A stretch of DNA of 64,000 nucleotides from Cellvibrionaceae bacterium. GTDB lineage: Bacteria > Pseudomonadota > Gammaproteobacteria > Pseudomonadales > Cellvibrionaceae. The notes under the pieces are model-generated. The model made no database searches, was not told the origin of the DNA, and was given only the letters and a program-made list of their open reading frames with translations. The translations under genes and the position numbers were made by a program. Positions 34,516 to 43,678 of this stretch are shown here, piece by piece. How positions within the stretch are numbered: position 1 is the stretch's first letter; every line of letters begins with the position of its first letter. The DNA lies in NCBI GenBank assembly GCA_021151525.1, contig JAGKXD010000002.1, forward strand, positions 48,230 to 112,229. Direction: 5' to 3'.

Positions 34516-36456
34516 TTATTTATGTTCCTGCATTGTTGAAGCAGTTGTAGTCGTTATTGAAGTCGTTTCGTTCATAGCGGTTATGGCCAATAAAAACCAT
34601 GTGCTGTGAGGAATCCATTGTTCTACCCAACGCCAATCATTTTCATCCGGGCCTTCTGCCCAGGTAATGCCTCTGCCTTCATCGCTATTGGTGGCTCCTG
34701 TTATTCCATTGGAAATTCCACCTTTTACTCGCGCGCCGGCGCTTTCAGCAAAAGGAGGATTTTGTACACCGAATCCAAAAAGGTGACACATGTTGTAAGG
34801 GTTGCGCCCGAGAATCCAATCCATCTGTTGTTGCGCAAATTCACCAACAGGTTTTGCGACTGAAAACGCTTGGTTTGTTTGTGGGTCTAGTAAACGCGAA
34901 ACCCAAATGCTTGCCGCAGTGAGTGATGCCAAGCGAGCATTTTCGCCTTGCCACCAATAGAGAGTTTCATTGGCATGTGGCATAAAAAATCCTGAAGTCA
35001 TTTCGCCGTATTTTCCATCTTTATATACTTTAAAACTTTGGCGTGCATAACCAAAAGGATTGCTCACGGCTTGTGTTAATTTTAATTGATAATTTAATGC
35101 TGAGCGCAAGGTTTGTTTTGCTGCATCTTGCCGTGCCACTTCTTTTTCTAATTGAACGTAATCAACTAAAGCTATGAGTGGTAAGCCAGCTTCAACACCG
35201 TGGAAGAATGGTCGCTGTCCGAGCGGTTCGTTTAAACCTAAATCGCCATCGCTAATAAACCAACCTTCTGTTGTCATACGCTTATTGAGGTGTTGTGCAC
35301 GAATACGTGCTGCATCCAAATAGGTGACATCCTGAGTTGTGCGATAAAGTTCGTTGGCAGCAATGAGCGCGGTGTAATCGTCGATAATATTTTCGCGGCC
35401 GTTATCGCAGTATTGGCGATTATGTTTTTGTAAAAAGGCGAAGGCGCGTTTTGCATCGGCTAAATATTGCTGCGCATTAAATTCACCGTGAACATTTTTT
35501 TCGCGTGCTAATGTCGCAGCGCTGGCCAGCGCAGCAATGGCAATGCCGCCGCCTTCCCTAAATGCGGCTTGATAATCTTTGGTGTATTTACCTTCTAACC
35601 CTGTATAACCGGTAACCATTCGCTCGGCGCCAGAGCCCCACCCATCAAATATGGTGAGGTAAAAATAACCTTTTTTGTCGAGGATTCGATGTAAATAATC
35701 TGCACCCCATAGCGTTTCCGCAATAATATCTTGCTCCAATTGTTGTGCGCGATATTGTTCTGGCATGTGGCGATAAGATTTTGCCAGCGCCCAAGTGACA
35801 AGTGCTCCCTGTTGTGGATTCATAAAGTTTGCATAGGACAAGTGCGAGAGATATTTTCCCGTATCGCCACCTGCGTCCATCCACCCACCCCAAACATTGA
35901 CGCGGCGATTGCTGTTAAACACGCGAATGGATTTGTCTTTTTCGTCAGTGAAGCGATTTTGAGTAAAGTAGCTAATAATGGATTTTGTAATTTTTGAAAA
36001 TTCAAAGTTCGCTGCAACTTCAAATTCGTTCGTTATTTGTTTTGTGCCACCAATATCAACAGCTAATTGATAATGCCCCGCTTGCGTTAAGTTGGAGTAA
36101 TTAGCTTTTAAATAGCTGTATTCGTGAGAGCTGGGTTGTGTGCCACCTAAATTATTCCATTCGGAAAATTGTTCTAGCGGTGTTAGCTCGCCGGCGAGAA
36201 TAACTTTTCCATGCTGTAGTATTTCGAACTTGCCTGTAATCTCTTTTGGTGAGGCACTTTTTTGCTCTACACGCACAATGGCAGATTTTGCGCTGTAAAG
36301 GCTGAACCCAAGTTGGTTTTGTAAAATACTAAAAGTCAGCTGATTTTCAGTGGGTTCTTTTTTTGCGACTGAATGTGTTGTTGAATCACAACTCGCTAGC
36401 AGGATAATTAATCCAAAGAGTGCTAGATGCTTAAGTATTGGCATGGGTTTGACCAT
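34516..36456 (-). CDS. GH9 lipoprotein, candidate exo-beta-D-glucosaminidase
   Basis: A 646-residue lipoprotein (lipobox LLASC, Cys23). An N-terminal Ig-like domain (about 35-150) precedes a GH9 (alpha/alpha)6 barrel. Typical GH9 cellulases have DAGD; here the motif is GGWMDAGGDTGKY, so the two aspartates D194 and D198 are four residues apart instead of three. The C-terminal motif, normally NEVA.DY, reads DWRWVEQWIPHSTWFLL, with E612 as the likely acid. GH9 also contains exo-beta-D-glucosaminidases (Photobacterium, Vibrio) and, as I recall, these have catalytic aspartates four apart. With NagB, a sugar kinase and no NagA in the locus, chito-oligosaccharide cleavage is more likely than cellulose. 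The start is uncertain among 36456, 36444 and a GTG at 36498. Confidence 0.85.
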   Translation of the reverse strand: MVKPMPILKHLALFGLIILLASCDSTTHSVAKKEPTENQLTFSILQNQLGFSLYSAKSAIVRVEQKSASPKEITGKFEILQHGKVILAGELTPLEQFSEWNNLGGTQPSSHEYSYLKANYSNLTQAGHYQLAVDIGGTKQITNEFEVAANFEFSKITKSIISYFTQNRFTDEKDKSIRVFNSNRRVNVWGGWMDAGGDTGKYLSHLSYANFMNPQQGALVTWALAKSYRHMPEQYRAQQLEQDIIAETLWGADYLHRILDKKGYFYLTIFDGWGSGAERMVTGYTGLEGKYTKDYQAAFREGGGIAIAALASAATLAREKNVHGEFNAQQYLADAKRAFAFLQKHNRQYCDNGRENIIDDYTALIAANELYRTTQDVTYLDAARIRAQHLNKRMTTEGWFISDGDLGLNEPLGQRPFFHGVEAGLPLIALVDYVQLEKEVARQDAAKQTLRSALNYQLKLTQAVSNPFGYARQSFKVYKDGKYGEMTSGFFMPHANETLYWWQGENARLASLTAASIWVSRLLDPQTNQAFSVAKPVGEFAQQQMDWILGRNPYNMCHLFGFGVQNPPFAESAGARVKGGISNGITGATNSDEGRGITWAEGPDENDWRWVEQWIPHSTWFLLAITAMNETTSITTTTASTMQEHK

Positions 36457-36553
36457 TATTGTTCTGTGAGTAATGGGTGATAATAGAATTTTAATCACAG
36501 GTAGTTAATGAGTTGAATTCATTAACTACCCGATAGATTTGCTTGGCTTAGGT

Positions 36554-39500
36554 TTAAAACTTCGCGCGAACACCGAGCGTGTAACGCGCTTCGTTGTCGT
36601 AGTAGAAAGCATCTTGTTGTACAGCCTGTGTTAGGCGATACACAAAACGAGAATCAGTACTTGTGATGTTGCTGCCTTCTAAATAGACCGTAATATCATT
36701 GCCAAAATCATAGCTAATATTAGCGTCCACGTAAGTGCCACCCAGTTCATAGAGAGAGTAACCATACTCACCGCTGTCTTGAATGTAACGTTCATCTCTG
36801 TGATTGAGCGCAATGCGCGCTTGCAACTTATCCTGCTCATACCAAAGCGCTAGGTTGTAAGTATTTTTTGAGTTGTCGGCGAATGGATAATATTTTCCTG
36901 CAACGTCAAAATTGGTTTCGCTTTTTCTTTCGCTTGGCGAGTAGGTGTAGTTGGAATCGAGACCGAAGCTACTTAAGAAACCATCGGTGAAATCACTAAA
37001 GGCAAGTTTAGCCGCAAGCTCAATACCTTGTACTTTTCCATCGCTACCTTCAACCGGGCCGTGGCCGGGTAGGTTGTGGTAAGTCTTTCCGTTGGCAACT
37101 ATGTCTTTGTCGTAAGATTTTTGATCGACAAAACTATCAATTTTTATGTAGTAGAGGCCCATGCTCAGCATGCTTGCTTGGCCTACATAATATTCTGCAG
37201 AGAAATCAAAGTTGGTTGCCAACCAGGGTTTTAAATTGGGGTTGCCATCTGACGACCAGCTCAGAGGAATGCGCACGGTTGGATTATCAACATCAATAAT
37301 GGTGTCAATTGCTAAGCTAGAACCGTATTTATCTAAATCCAATTCTTGTTTGGTTTTTGCAACGGCGAATCTCAGTTTCAAATCGTCGTTAACGGCAACA
37401 CCAAGGTTTAAGGATGGCAAGATTTCAGTATTAGTTTTTTCAGTGCGTGCTCTACCCGTAGGAACTAAAGTATCACCGTAGGCGCGTGTTTGTCCGTCGG
37501 TAGTGTAAACATTAGTTCCCAATGTTGATTGAATAATGCGCGCACCAAGATTTCCTGAAACAATTCCGCGTTCAAAATTGCTTGAAATGTAAGAGCTGGT
37601 TTCCGTTAAATCAATATCGTAACTGCTGGAAGGTTTAGTAATGCGCTCTAAATTTCCAAAGGCTTTGGTTTGGAATGCAACTGGGTTATCAAAGGTGTGC
37701 GGATCAACTGCCCAGAAGCCGGGAATGCCTGAAACATGCGAACCCAAGTTGGTTACGAAGGTAACTTTTGCTCCATTGGCATCCAGTTTTTGCGGCTTGT
37801 TAGCGGTGTAAGGAATAAATACGGATGGATCATTTGCATCGAATTCGCCCGCAGAACATTGGGTACCATCATCGCCACCATTTAAAGGCACATCGATGGA
37901 TTTCCATTGCACCAGGCAGCCGTCTTTATTAATTTCGCCGTCTTTATTTTTAGAGCCTTTATAAAGTGCAGAGAACATTGCAAATGCTTGCACGCCAACA
38001 TCGCGTTTGCTGTGGCGCAAACCTATTTCTACATCTTTAAAAAACATATCGTCTTCAAAAGCATATTTTCCTTTCATGCTTACGGCATTCAAGGTGGATT
38101 GCAAATCAGAGTTGCTATCCATGGAGTAACCAGCGAGTGTTTGGCTATATTTATTTGCCATATAATCGGTGAGAGTTTTCCCTTCGCCGAGGCCACCGTT
38201 AATGGGCGTGTTGAAACCACCCCAATTCATATGGAAATTATTGCGCGCTAGCGTTAAATGTTGATCTTCGCCATAACCTTGTGGGTTGGCATTTACATAA
38301 TATCCACCTGCTGAACCCACTTCTGTGTGGCGTGTGTCGGCCGTAAAGTTTTTTGCGATATCGATTGGGTAAAAGGTGTTTTGTTGAACGTAGTTATCGC
38401 CTTGGAAATTGCTTAAATCGCCTTCGGCATTGGCCTCGTATTTAAGTGCGTTAGCTGAACCATGAACGGCGCGCAAGCTTCCAGTGAAAGGGCCACCATT
38501 ATCGTAATTTAATTCAAGGTTGTAGTTTTTTGAGGTTTGCGCATCAACATTATTTACTGAATAAGATTTAACCCAGAGTGCGCGAATATCGTATTGATCG
38601 GGCACAATCCAATGGCTACCATCTTTCCCAGAAAAACTGGTTTTAATGTGTGTTGGTGTTTCATTTTCTGAGTTGTCATCTTGTGACCAACGGTTTGAAA
38701 AATTTATTCCCACGCGACGATCATAACTTTTTGCTTTGGTGTAAAAGCCTTCTGCAACAAGATTAAATCCGTTACCAAAATCGTGTTGGAATGCCGCGTT
38801 TAAGCCATCGCGATTGCGTTCAACACCTTGACTGAATGCTTCAAAACCATGGCCTTCTGCAAGACGAGTATCACCATGTTCATCGGTCACAATGGCGGGT
38901 GCTATGCCTAAGCCGCCATCGTCACTCACTACGGCGCTACCGGTAAAGTTTTTCGCCAAATTTTTTCTACCGGTTACAGCTGATAACAACACACCAGTGT
39001 CATCATTGCGCCAATTCACTAAGGCATTAAACGTGGGGTCGTTTTGTTTGGTGAGTTCGCCATGCGATTCCTCAAAACCACCCGCTGCACTAAAGCCATC
39101 TTTAAAATCCAGTGGGCGATAGGTTTGAATATTAATGGTACCGGTAATGCCCGATTGAGCATTGCGTACATCCAAAGATTTATACACTTGGCTGCCGTGA
39201 AGCAACTGTGCAGGTACATCAGTTAAGTCTGGCTGAGCAGAGGTAATATTGCCCGCAGCAAGATATTGCTCGCCATTGAGTAGCAAAGCGACTTGCGACA
39301 TACCGCGAATACTTAATGCGCCGCCTTCACCACCGTTGCGTTGCACTTGCACGCCGGTAATGCGTTGCAGTGAATCGGTGATGGTGCTATCGGGAAGCTT
39401 GCCGATGTCCTCCGCAGAAATACCGTCAACAATTGTGGCGGCATTGCGTTTTACATCAATCGCCGATTTTTGCGCGCCCTTAACGCCGAGTACTAAAACT

Positions 39501-39625
39501 TCTTGTACATTCTCGTCTGCTGCTTCGGCTTGAGCGAGAGCTGTTGAGGGTAATCCAGCGGCCATAATTGCCAAAGCTAAGAGTGAGCGATTAAAAGTTG
39601 CACCGCAGTTTCGAGGGTCGCGCAT
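36554..39625 (-). CDS. TonB-dependent receptor for oligosaccharide uptake
   Basis: A 1023-residue outer-membrane receptor with a signal peptide (LLALAIMAAGLPSTALAQA), a TonB-box-like EVLVLGVKG, a plug domain (AATIVDGISAEDIGKLPD; ITDSLQRITGVQVQRNGGEG; SIRGMSQVALLLNG, all within residues about 60-120) and a large 22-stranded barrel ending in LGVRAKF. It belongs to the long Caulobacter/Xanthomonas-type receptors often found in carbohydrate utilisation loci. The start is ATG at 39625 because GGAG lies 6 bases upstream; the frame extends 5 codons further. It is the first gene of the run with GH9, the MFS permease and the ROK kinase and is divergent from an AraC regulator. Confidence 0.93.
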   Translation of the reverse strand: MRDPRNCGATFNRSLLALAIMAAGLPSTALAQAEAADENVQEVLVLGVKGAQKSAIDVKRNAATIVDGISAEDIGKLPDSTITDSLQRITGVQVQRNGGEGGALSIRGMSQVALLLNGEQYLAAGNITSAQPDLTDVPAQLLHGSQVYKSLDVRNAQSGITGTINIQTYRPLDFKDGFSAAGGFEESHGELTKQNDPTFNALVNWRNDDTGVLLSAVTGRKNLAKNFTGSAVVSDDGGLGIAPAIVTDEHGDTRLAEGHGFEAFSQGVERNRDGLNAAFQHDFGNGFNLVAEGFYTKAKSYDRRVGINFSNRWSQDDNSENETPTHIKTSFSGKDGSHWIVPDQYDIRALWVKSYSVNNVDAQTSKNYNLELNYDNGGPFTGSLRAVHGSANALKYEANAEGDLSNFQGDNYVQQNTFYPIDIAKNFTADTRHTEVGSAGGYYVNANPQGYGEDQHLTLARNNFHMNWGGFNTPINGGLGEGKTLTDYMANKYSQTLAGYSMDSNSDLQSTLNAVSMKGKYAFEDDMFFKDVEIGLRHSKRDVGVQAFAMFSALYKGSKNKDGEINKDGCLVQWKSIDVPLNGGDDGTQCSAGEFDANDPSVFIPYTANKPQKLDANGAKVTFVTNLGSHVSGIPGFWAVDPHTFDNPVAFQTKAFGNLERITKPSSSYDIDLTETSSYISSNFERGIVSGNLGARIIQSTLGTNVYTTDGQTRAYGDTLVPTGRARTEKTNTEILPSLNLGVAVNDDLKLRFAVAKTKQELDLDKYGSSLAIDTIIDVDNPTVRIPLSWSSDGNPNLKPWLATNFDFSAEYYVGQASMLSMGLYYIKIDSFVDQKSYDKDIVANGKTYHNLPGHGPVEGSDGKVQGIELAAKLAFSDFTDGFLSSFGLDSNYTYSPSERKSETNFDVAGKYYPFADNSKNTYNLALWYEQDKLQARIALNHRDERYIQDSGEYGYSLYELGGTYVDANISYDFGNDITVYLEGSNITSTDSRFVYRLTQAVQQDAFYYDNEARYTLGVRAKF

Positions 39626-39663
39626 GAACATCTCCATCATATTTTTAGTGTGTGTTGACTGAT

Positions 39664-39697
39664 GAACGGCTTGGATCGGATTAGTTAAACGCCGTTC
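39664..39697. promoter_or_regulatory. Inverted repeat in the TBDT-AraC intergenic region
   Basis: GAACGGC (39664-39670) and GCCGTTC (39691-39697) are inverted with a 20-base spacer, close to the TonB receptor start. It may be a leader hairpin or a regulator site. Low certainty. Confidence 0.35.
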
Positions 39698-39881
39698 TGT
39701 TGGTTTTCTCTCAAAAACAAGTCACTGGCGATCTTGGTTGACGGGCTCACTCTAACAACGAAAATATTCACTAAGCGGCATTTTTCTACGGGAAACTAAT
39801 ACAATTCTATGGTTGTGTATGTTTTTTATTGCGAAAGGGCGTTAGGCTTATGCTTAGCCAAACAGGTGCAAAGGTGCTGAA

Positions 39882-40763
39882 ATGAAACCCATGTACGAGA
39901 AAGTCTTGCCTGCCGAAAACTCCTCCTGGCGTTATTGGCTCTACGCGCTCGACGAAATTCCTTTCAATTGGCACTATCACCCGGAATATGAAATTTGCCT
40001 CACGCTCAATAGCCGTGGGCAGCGCTATATTGGCGAGCACATTGCTGATTATGACCATTTAGACTTTGTGTTACTCGGCCCCAAGCTTCCTCACACCTGG
40101 TGTTCAAAAGAGTTGGTTGAGCCTGGGCAACACTTAACTTATGTTGCACAACTGCCGACGAAATGGATTGAAAGTTTTGCGCAGCAGCCGGAATTAAGTG
40201 CGCTGCCTGAGTTGCTGGAAAAAAGTAAGTATGGTGTAGAGTTCTCGCAGGCGACTGCTGAGCATGCGCATAAGTTATTTGAAGATATGGCGAATGTATC
40301 GCCTTTGCAGCGCTTAATAGGTTTGCTGGAAATGCTTCGGCTGATGTTGGCAGATACGCAAACCAAAGTGATCTGCAATAACGATTACGCGCCCAATATT
40401 TTCCCTGATAGTTCTACAGAAAAAATCGATAAGGTGATTGCCTATATTCACGATCACTACACCGAAAATCTAAAAGCTGAAAACTTGGCCGAATTAATTC
40501 ACATGAGCACGAATCATTTTCACAACTTCTTCAAACAACGCACCGAGCAAACCTTAACGGAGCTGGTGAATAAATTGCGAATAGGGAAAGCTTGCTCAAT
40601 GCTACTCAACACAGATTTGTCGGTAGCTATTATTGGTGAACGCTGCGGGTTTAATAATTTATCGAATTTCAATCGAAGGTTTTTGCAGGTTAAAGGTTGT
40701 ACGCCAAGAGAATTTCGTTACGATTTAAATTCGGCGGCTTTGTCTAGTCGTGCGGTTAGGTAG
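39882..40763 (+). CDS. AraC-family regulator with N-terminal cupin domain
   Basis: A 293-residue regulator. Residues about 20-100 form a cupin-like sensor (HYHPEYEICLTLNSRG; DFVLLGPKLPHTW), a type known to bind sugars or oligosaccharides. The C-terminal ~100 residues are the AraC/XylS pair of helix-turn-helix motifs (ENLAELIHMSTNHFHNFFK; ISVAIIGERCGFNN-like LSVAIIGERCGFNNLSNFNRRF at residues about 246-267; GCTPREFR). It is divergent from the TonB receptor with 256 bases between them, so it should activate the receptor-GH9-MFS-ROK unit when its sugar is present. GTGCTGAA upstream of the ATG gives only a weak ribosome site. Confidence 0.9.
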   Translation: MKPMYEKVLPAENSSWRYWLYALDEIPFNWHYHPEYEICLTLNSRGQRYIGEHIADYDHLDFVLLGPKLPHTWCSKELVEPGQHLTYVAQLPTKWIESFAQQPELSALPELLEKSKYGVEFSQATAEHAHKLFEDMANVSPLQRLIGLLEMLRLMLADTQTKVICNNDYAPNIFPDSSTEKIDKVIAYIHDHYTENLKAENLAELIHMSTNHFHNFFKQRTEQTLTELVNKLRIGKACSMLLNTDLSVAIIGERCGFNNLSNFNRRFLQVKGCTPREFRYDLNSAALSSRAVR

Positions 40764-40814
40764 TGCGTGATCAACAAACGGAGGAATTAAAATACCGACT
40801 ATTGTTAATCAAAA

Positions 40815-42911
40815 TTATTTCCAGCGATATTCCAATTCCAGCATAACTGTTCTGCTCGGCGCTTGCGAATCCCAAACGCTGTAACTCTTGTCGTGATAAA
40901 CACCGCGGAAGCCTGATATGGGCAAGTTGCGATCGTAATAGCGTTGGTTTAGCAGGTTTTTGATATCAAGTGCTAGTGTAAATTCTTGACCATTTGCGTA
41001 TTGCGCGTGGTATTCCATATCGGCATTTAGCACGTTATAGCCGTCGCTATAACTGCTTGGGCGCGTATAGCCGCCAGGTGCGACCACAATAGATGAATCA
41101 AAATCTTCGCGCGCACCGCTATTGCGTACATAAAGATTGGAGTTGAATTTTCCTTGCAATACCGGCAACCAATAATTGATGCCGGCCGAAAAATGATGGT
41201 GTGCAAGAAAGGGTAGCGAGATATCCAGTTCATCGTCATGCGTGTCGAGATAATCCGCATTAAAGAAAATCTTCAATTGATTGCTCAAACTAATGCGACT
41301 TTCGAATTCAAAACCTTTCATTTGGCGGCGGCCAGTGTTGCGGAAATTTTCAGTTCCAATAGCACCCGTATTATCACGTTCAATGTAATTGTCATAACGA
41401 TTAGAGAAAAATGTTAGCGTGCTGAGCTGCTTGTCAGTACGATAACCCAATTGAAGTTCTGCTGTTTTCATTGTTTCAGATTCGGGTGCTATGCTGCCGT
41501 CATCTATACGCAAATATTCAACAAAACTGGGCTCACGGAATGCAGTGCCATATAAAAGTTTGCCAAACCAATTGGCGTTGACGTCTTGTGTCAAACCTAT
41601 GCGAATACTGTTTTCAGCTTTTAAGCGTTCTACCTTATCGTGTCGCCATCCGGTTGTGAGGCTTGTGAGCCCATCGTTAAAGTTCAACGTATGTTGTGCG
41701 TAGAGCGCAAGGCGTTGGGTAGAAGTTTTGCGACCACTCCAATCGACAATATCTTCAACCGGATCGCCATGAGTGCCGTCTTCGGCGTAATTAGTTGTTA
41801 AAGGAATGGCAAGGTTTGAGAGTACACGTTCGTGTTGGATATCCGCCCCCAACAACAATTGATTTTGTGGGTTGATATTCCAGGTTAGGTAAGGTTGTGT
41901 GCCTATGAGTTCAGTTTCTTCCTGAAAAAATTCGTGACTAAATGAGCGCACTTTGCCGCTTCCATAAAAATGCGTGTTGGTTTCTTCTTCGTTTGATTTG
42001 ACGCGTTTGTAATAGGCTAAAAAATCGAGATCGATATTATCGCTAAATGTATCTCGGTATTGAGCACTTAGTTGGGTGTCGTAGTCTGCAATATCTTTAG
42101 GGCGAAATACGCCTTTGTAGGGCGTGTGAAAATCAAATTGGCTAGTGGATGCAGCGAGTATCAATCTGTCATTAAGGAAAGAGCCTTTAGCACGCACCGA
42201 TTGAAGTTCCTGTGGTGTTGATAATCCCAATAAGGGTTGGCCTGCGCGATCTCGTTCGCTGCTGTAGCCATCGCTTTTCCAGTCTCGGGCTTCAAGGGAA
42301 AATCCTGCAGCTTCGCTCACATGTGAATACTGAATTACTCCACCATAACTGTCGTTGTTGCCCACCTCGGCTTTTAGTTGAGTTTGACTACCTAATTCGG
42401 CAGGGCTGTAGGTGAGTATATGGATGGAGCCCGAAAGGGCGTTAGTGCCGTAGAGAGTGGAGCCGGGGCCGCGAACTATCTCGACACTTTTGACCATATC
42501 AATTGGCAGAGCCATGTCCATGGGAAAGCCGCCGCGCAAATTGCGGTAGGGAACTCCATCAATAAATAAGGCAATTTTGCTGTTGAATTCGCTCTGCGCA
42601 CCGCGGAACCAAGCGCGTTGGCGGCCAACGGATGCGTTATAGGTTTGCACTCCCGCAACTGTATTGAGTAGGTTGTAGAGGGTTTTAAAACCCATTTCAC
42701 GAATATCTTGCGCGTTGTAGAGATTAACTGTGGCTGGTGCTTTCCAAAGGTTTAATGCGGTGCGTGTGGTGGAGACAACTTTAATCTGCATTAAGTCTTC
42801 AAGGGGAAGTTCCAACAATTGCCCGGCTTCATTTGCTGTAGCGTTTATGGAATAGCTACCGCAGCTGATAGCAGTACCGAGAAGCAAATTTCTAATTGCC
42901 TTGTTGGGCAT
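40815..42911 (-). CDS. TonB-dependent receptor (FepA/BtuB-like size)
   Basis: A 698-residue outer-membrane receptor. Signal peptide to about residue 27 (ATAISCGSYSINATA region), then ELPLEDLMQIKVVSTTR, the N-terminal motif common in this receptor class, the plug (TLYNLLNTVAGVQTYN; FIDGVPYR; VKSVEIVRGPGSTLYGTNA) and a barrel with the C-terminal aromatic end (LELEYRWK). The start is ATG at 42911 with AAGGAG upstream; the frame is open 19 codons higher without support. It lies 89 bases downstream of a C39-like peptidase gene on the same strand. Cargo unknown; siderophore, cofactor or peptide are all possible. Confidence 0.9.
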   Translation of the reverse strand: MPNKAIRNLLLGTAISCGSYSINATANEAGQLLELPLEDLMQIKVVSTTRTALNLWKAPATVNLYNAQDIREMGFKTLYNLLNTVAGVQTYNASVGRQRAWFRGAQSEFNSKIALFIDGVPYRNLRGGFPMDMALPIDMVKSVEIVRGPGSTLYGTNALSGSIHILTYSPAELGSQTQLKAEVGNNDSYGGVIQYSHVSEAAGFSLEARDWKSDGYSSERDRAGQPLLGLSTPQELQSVRAKGSFLNDRLILAASTSQFDFHTPYKGVFRPKDIADYDTQLSAQYRDTFSDNIDLDFLAYYKRVKSNEEETNTHFYGSGKVRSFSHEFFQEETELIGTQPYLTWNINPQNQLLLGADIQHERVLSNLAIPLTTNYAEDGTHGDPVEDIVDWSGRKTSTQRLALYAQHTLNFNDGLTSLTTGWRHDKVERLKAENSIRIGLTQDVNANWFGKLLYGTAFREPSFVEYLRIDDGSIAPESETMKTAELQLGYRTDKQLSTLTFFSNRYDNYIERDNTGAIGTENFRNTGRRQMKGFEFESRISLSNQLKIFFNADYLDTHDDELDISLPFLAHHHFSAGINYWLPVLQGKFNSNLYVRNSGAREDFDSSIVVAPGGYTRPSSYSDGYNVLNADMEYHAQYANGQEFTLALDIKNLLNQRYYDRNLPISGFRGVYHDKSYSVWDSQAPSRTVMLELEYRWK

Positions 42912-43000
42912 GGATTGAGTTCTCCTTGAATAGGCGTGAACAACATGAGACTTATAGTTGTTGCTCAAGTATAGGAGCTAATCTGCGAGCGATGTGTTAA

Positions 43001-43636
43001 TTAATAAGAAATCGCTAAGGGAGTAGGCAGACCGTGAAATCTTACGCCTTCTATACCATCAACAATCCAATCAGCGTCGGCATCTGAATTGCCAATAACT
43101 TCTCCATTTTGATCACCGGATAGATAAGAATCATATTTATGCATGAGGCCATTCTTGTAGCCAAGAATGGTTAAGTAGTGTGCCCACTCAGCAGTGCCAA
43201 TTAATACAATCACCGGATGGCCCTGATCAATTTTTGATTTTATCCACGAAATTTTTTGTTGTTTGCTAAGCAGCCCCAAAAAATAAAGATGCGCCTCAGC
43301 ATTGTGCAGATTTAAATAGTCAGTAATGCCCCAAGGAAAGGTAAGCCCATCGCCATGACGACCACCAATTTCACGGTTGATTGTTTCAGGATCGTAAATA
43401 ACACCAGACTTCACAAATGCATAAGCCATAGTAGAGTAAGGTCCACAAGCGTTATACGATTGCTCCAAATTTAAATCATTGTTCCAGCGTAATTGGTTGG
43501 CAGCATGTTCTGTAGGTGCTGCAGAGAATACAAAGTGTATGTCCTTGCTTTTTATAAACCATAAACTGGGTGTTGCGAGTAAAATTGCTAAACACGCAAT
43601 CACCCAGAATATTCGTTGAAATAATTTTTTATCCAT
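43001..43636 (-). CDS. Membrane-anchored C39-like cysteine peptidase
   Basis: A 211-residue protein with one N-terminal membrane helix (residues about 8-27) and a papain-like C39 fold. Residues in catalytic order are C64 (SYNACGPYST), H153 (EWAHYLTILGY) and D169 (KYDSYL); a histidine-aspartate pair after a hydrophobic VIVLIG strand is typical of peptidase C39-like proteins (DUF3335/PF13529 type). It has no transporter domain, so it is not a bacteriocin exporter. It is placed between gcvP (42 bases upstream) and a TonB receptor (89 bases downstream) on the same strand. It may process something delivered to the periplasm, but substrate and even activity are unproven. Confidence 0.72.
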   Translation of the reverse strand: MDKKLFQRIFWVIACLAILLATPSLWFIKSKDIHFVFSAAPTEHAANQLRWNNDLNLEQSYNACGPYSTMAYAFVKSGVIYDPETINREIGGRHGDGLTFPWGITDYLNLHNAEAHLYFLGLLSKQQKISWIKSKIDQGHPVIVLIGTAEWAHYLTILGYKNGLMHKYDSYLSGDQNGEVIGNSDADADWIVDGIEGVRFHGLPTPLAISY

Positions 43637-43678
43637 TTAATCCCTTCTTTGAGTTTTAACTGCTCAGTTTTTTAAAAA

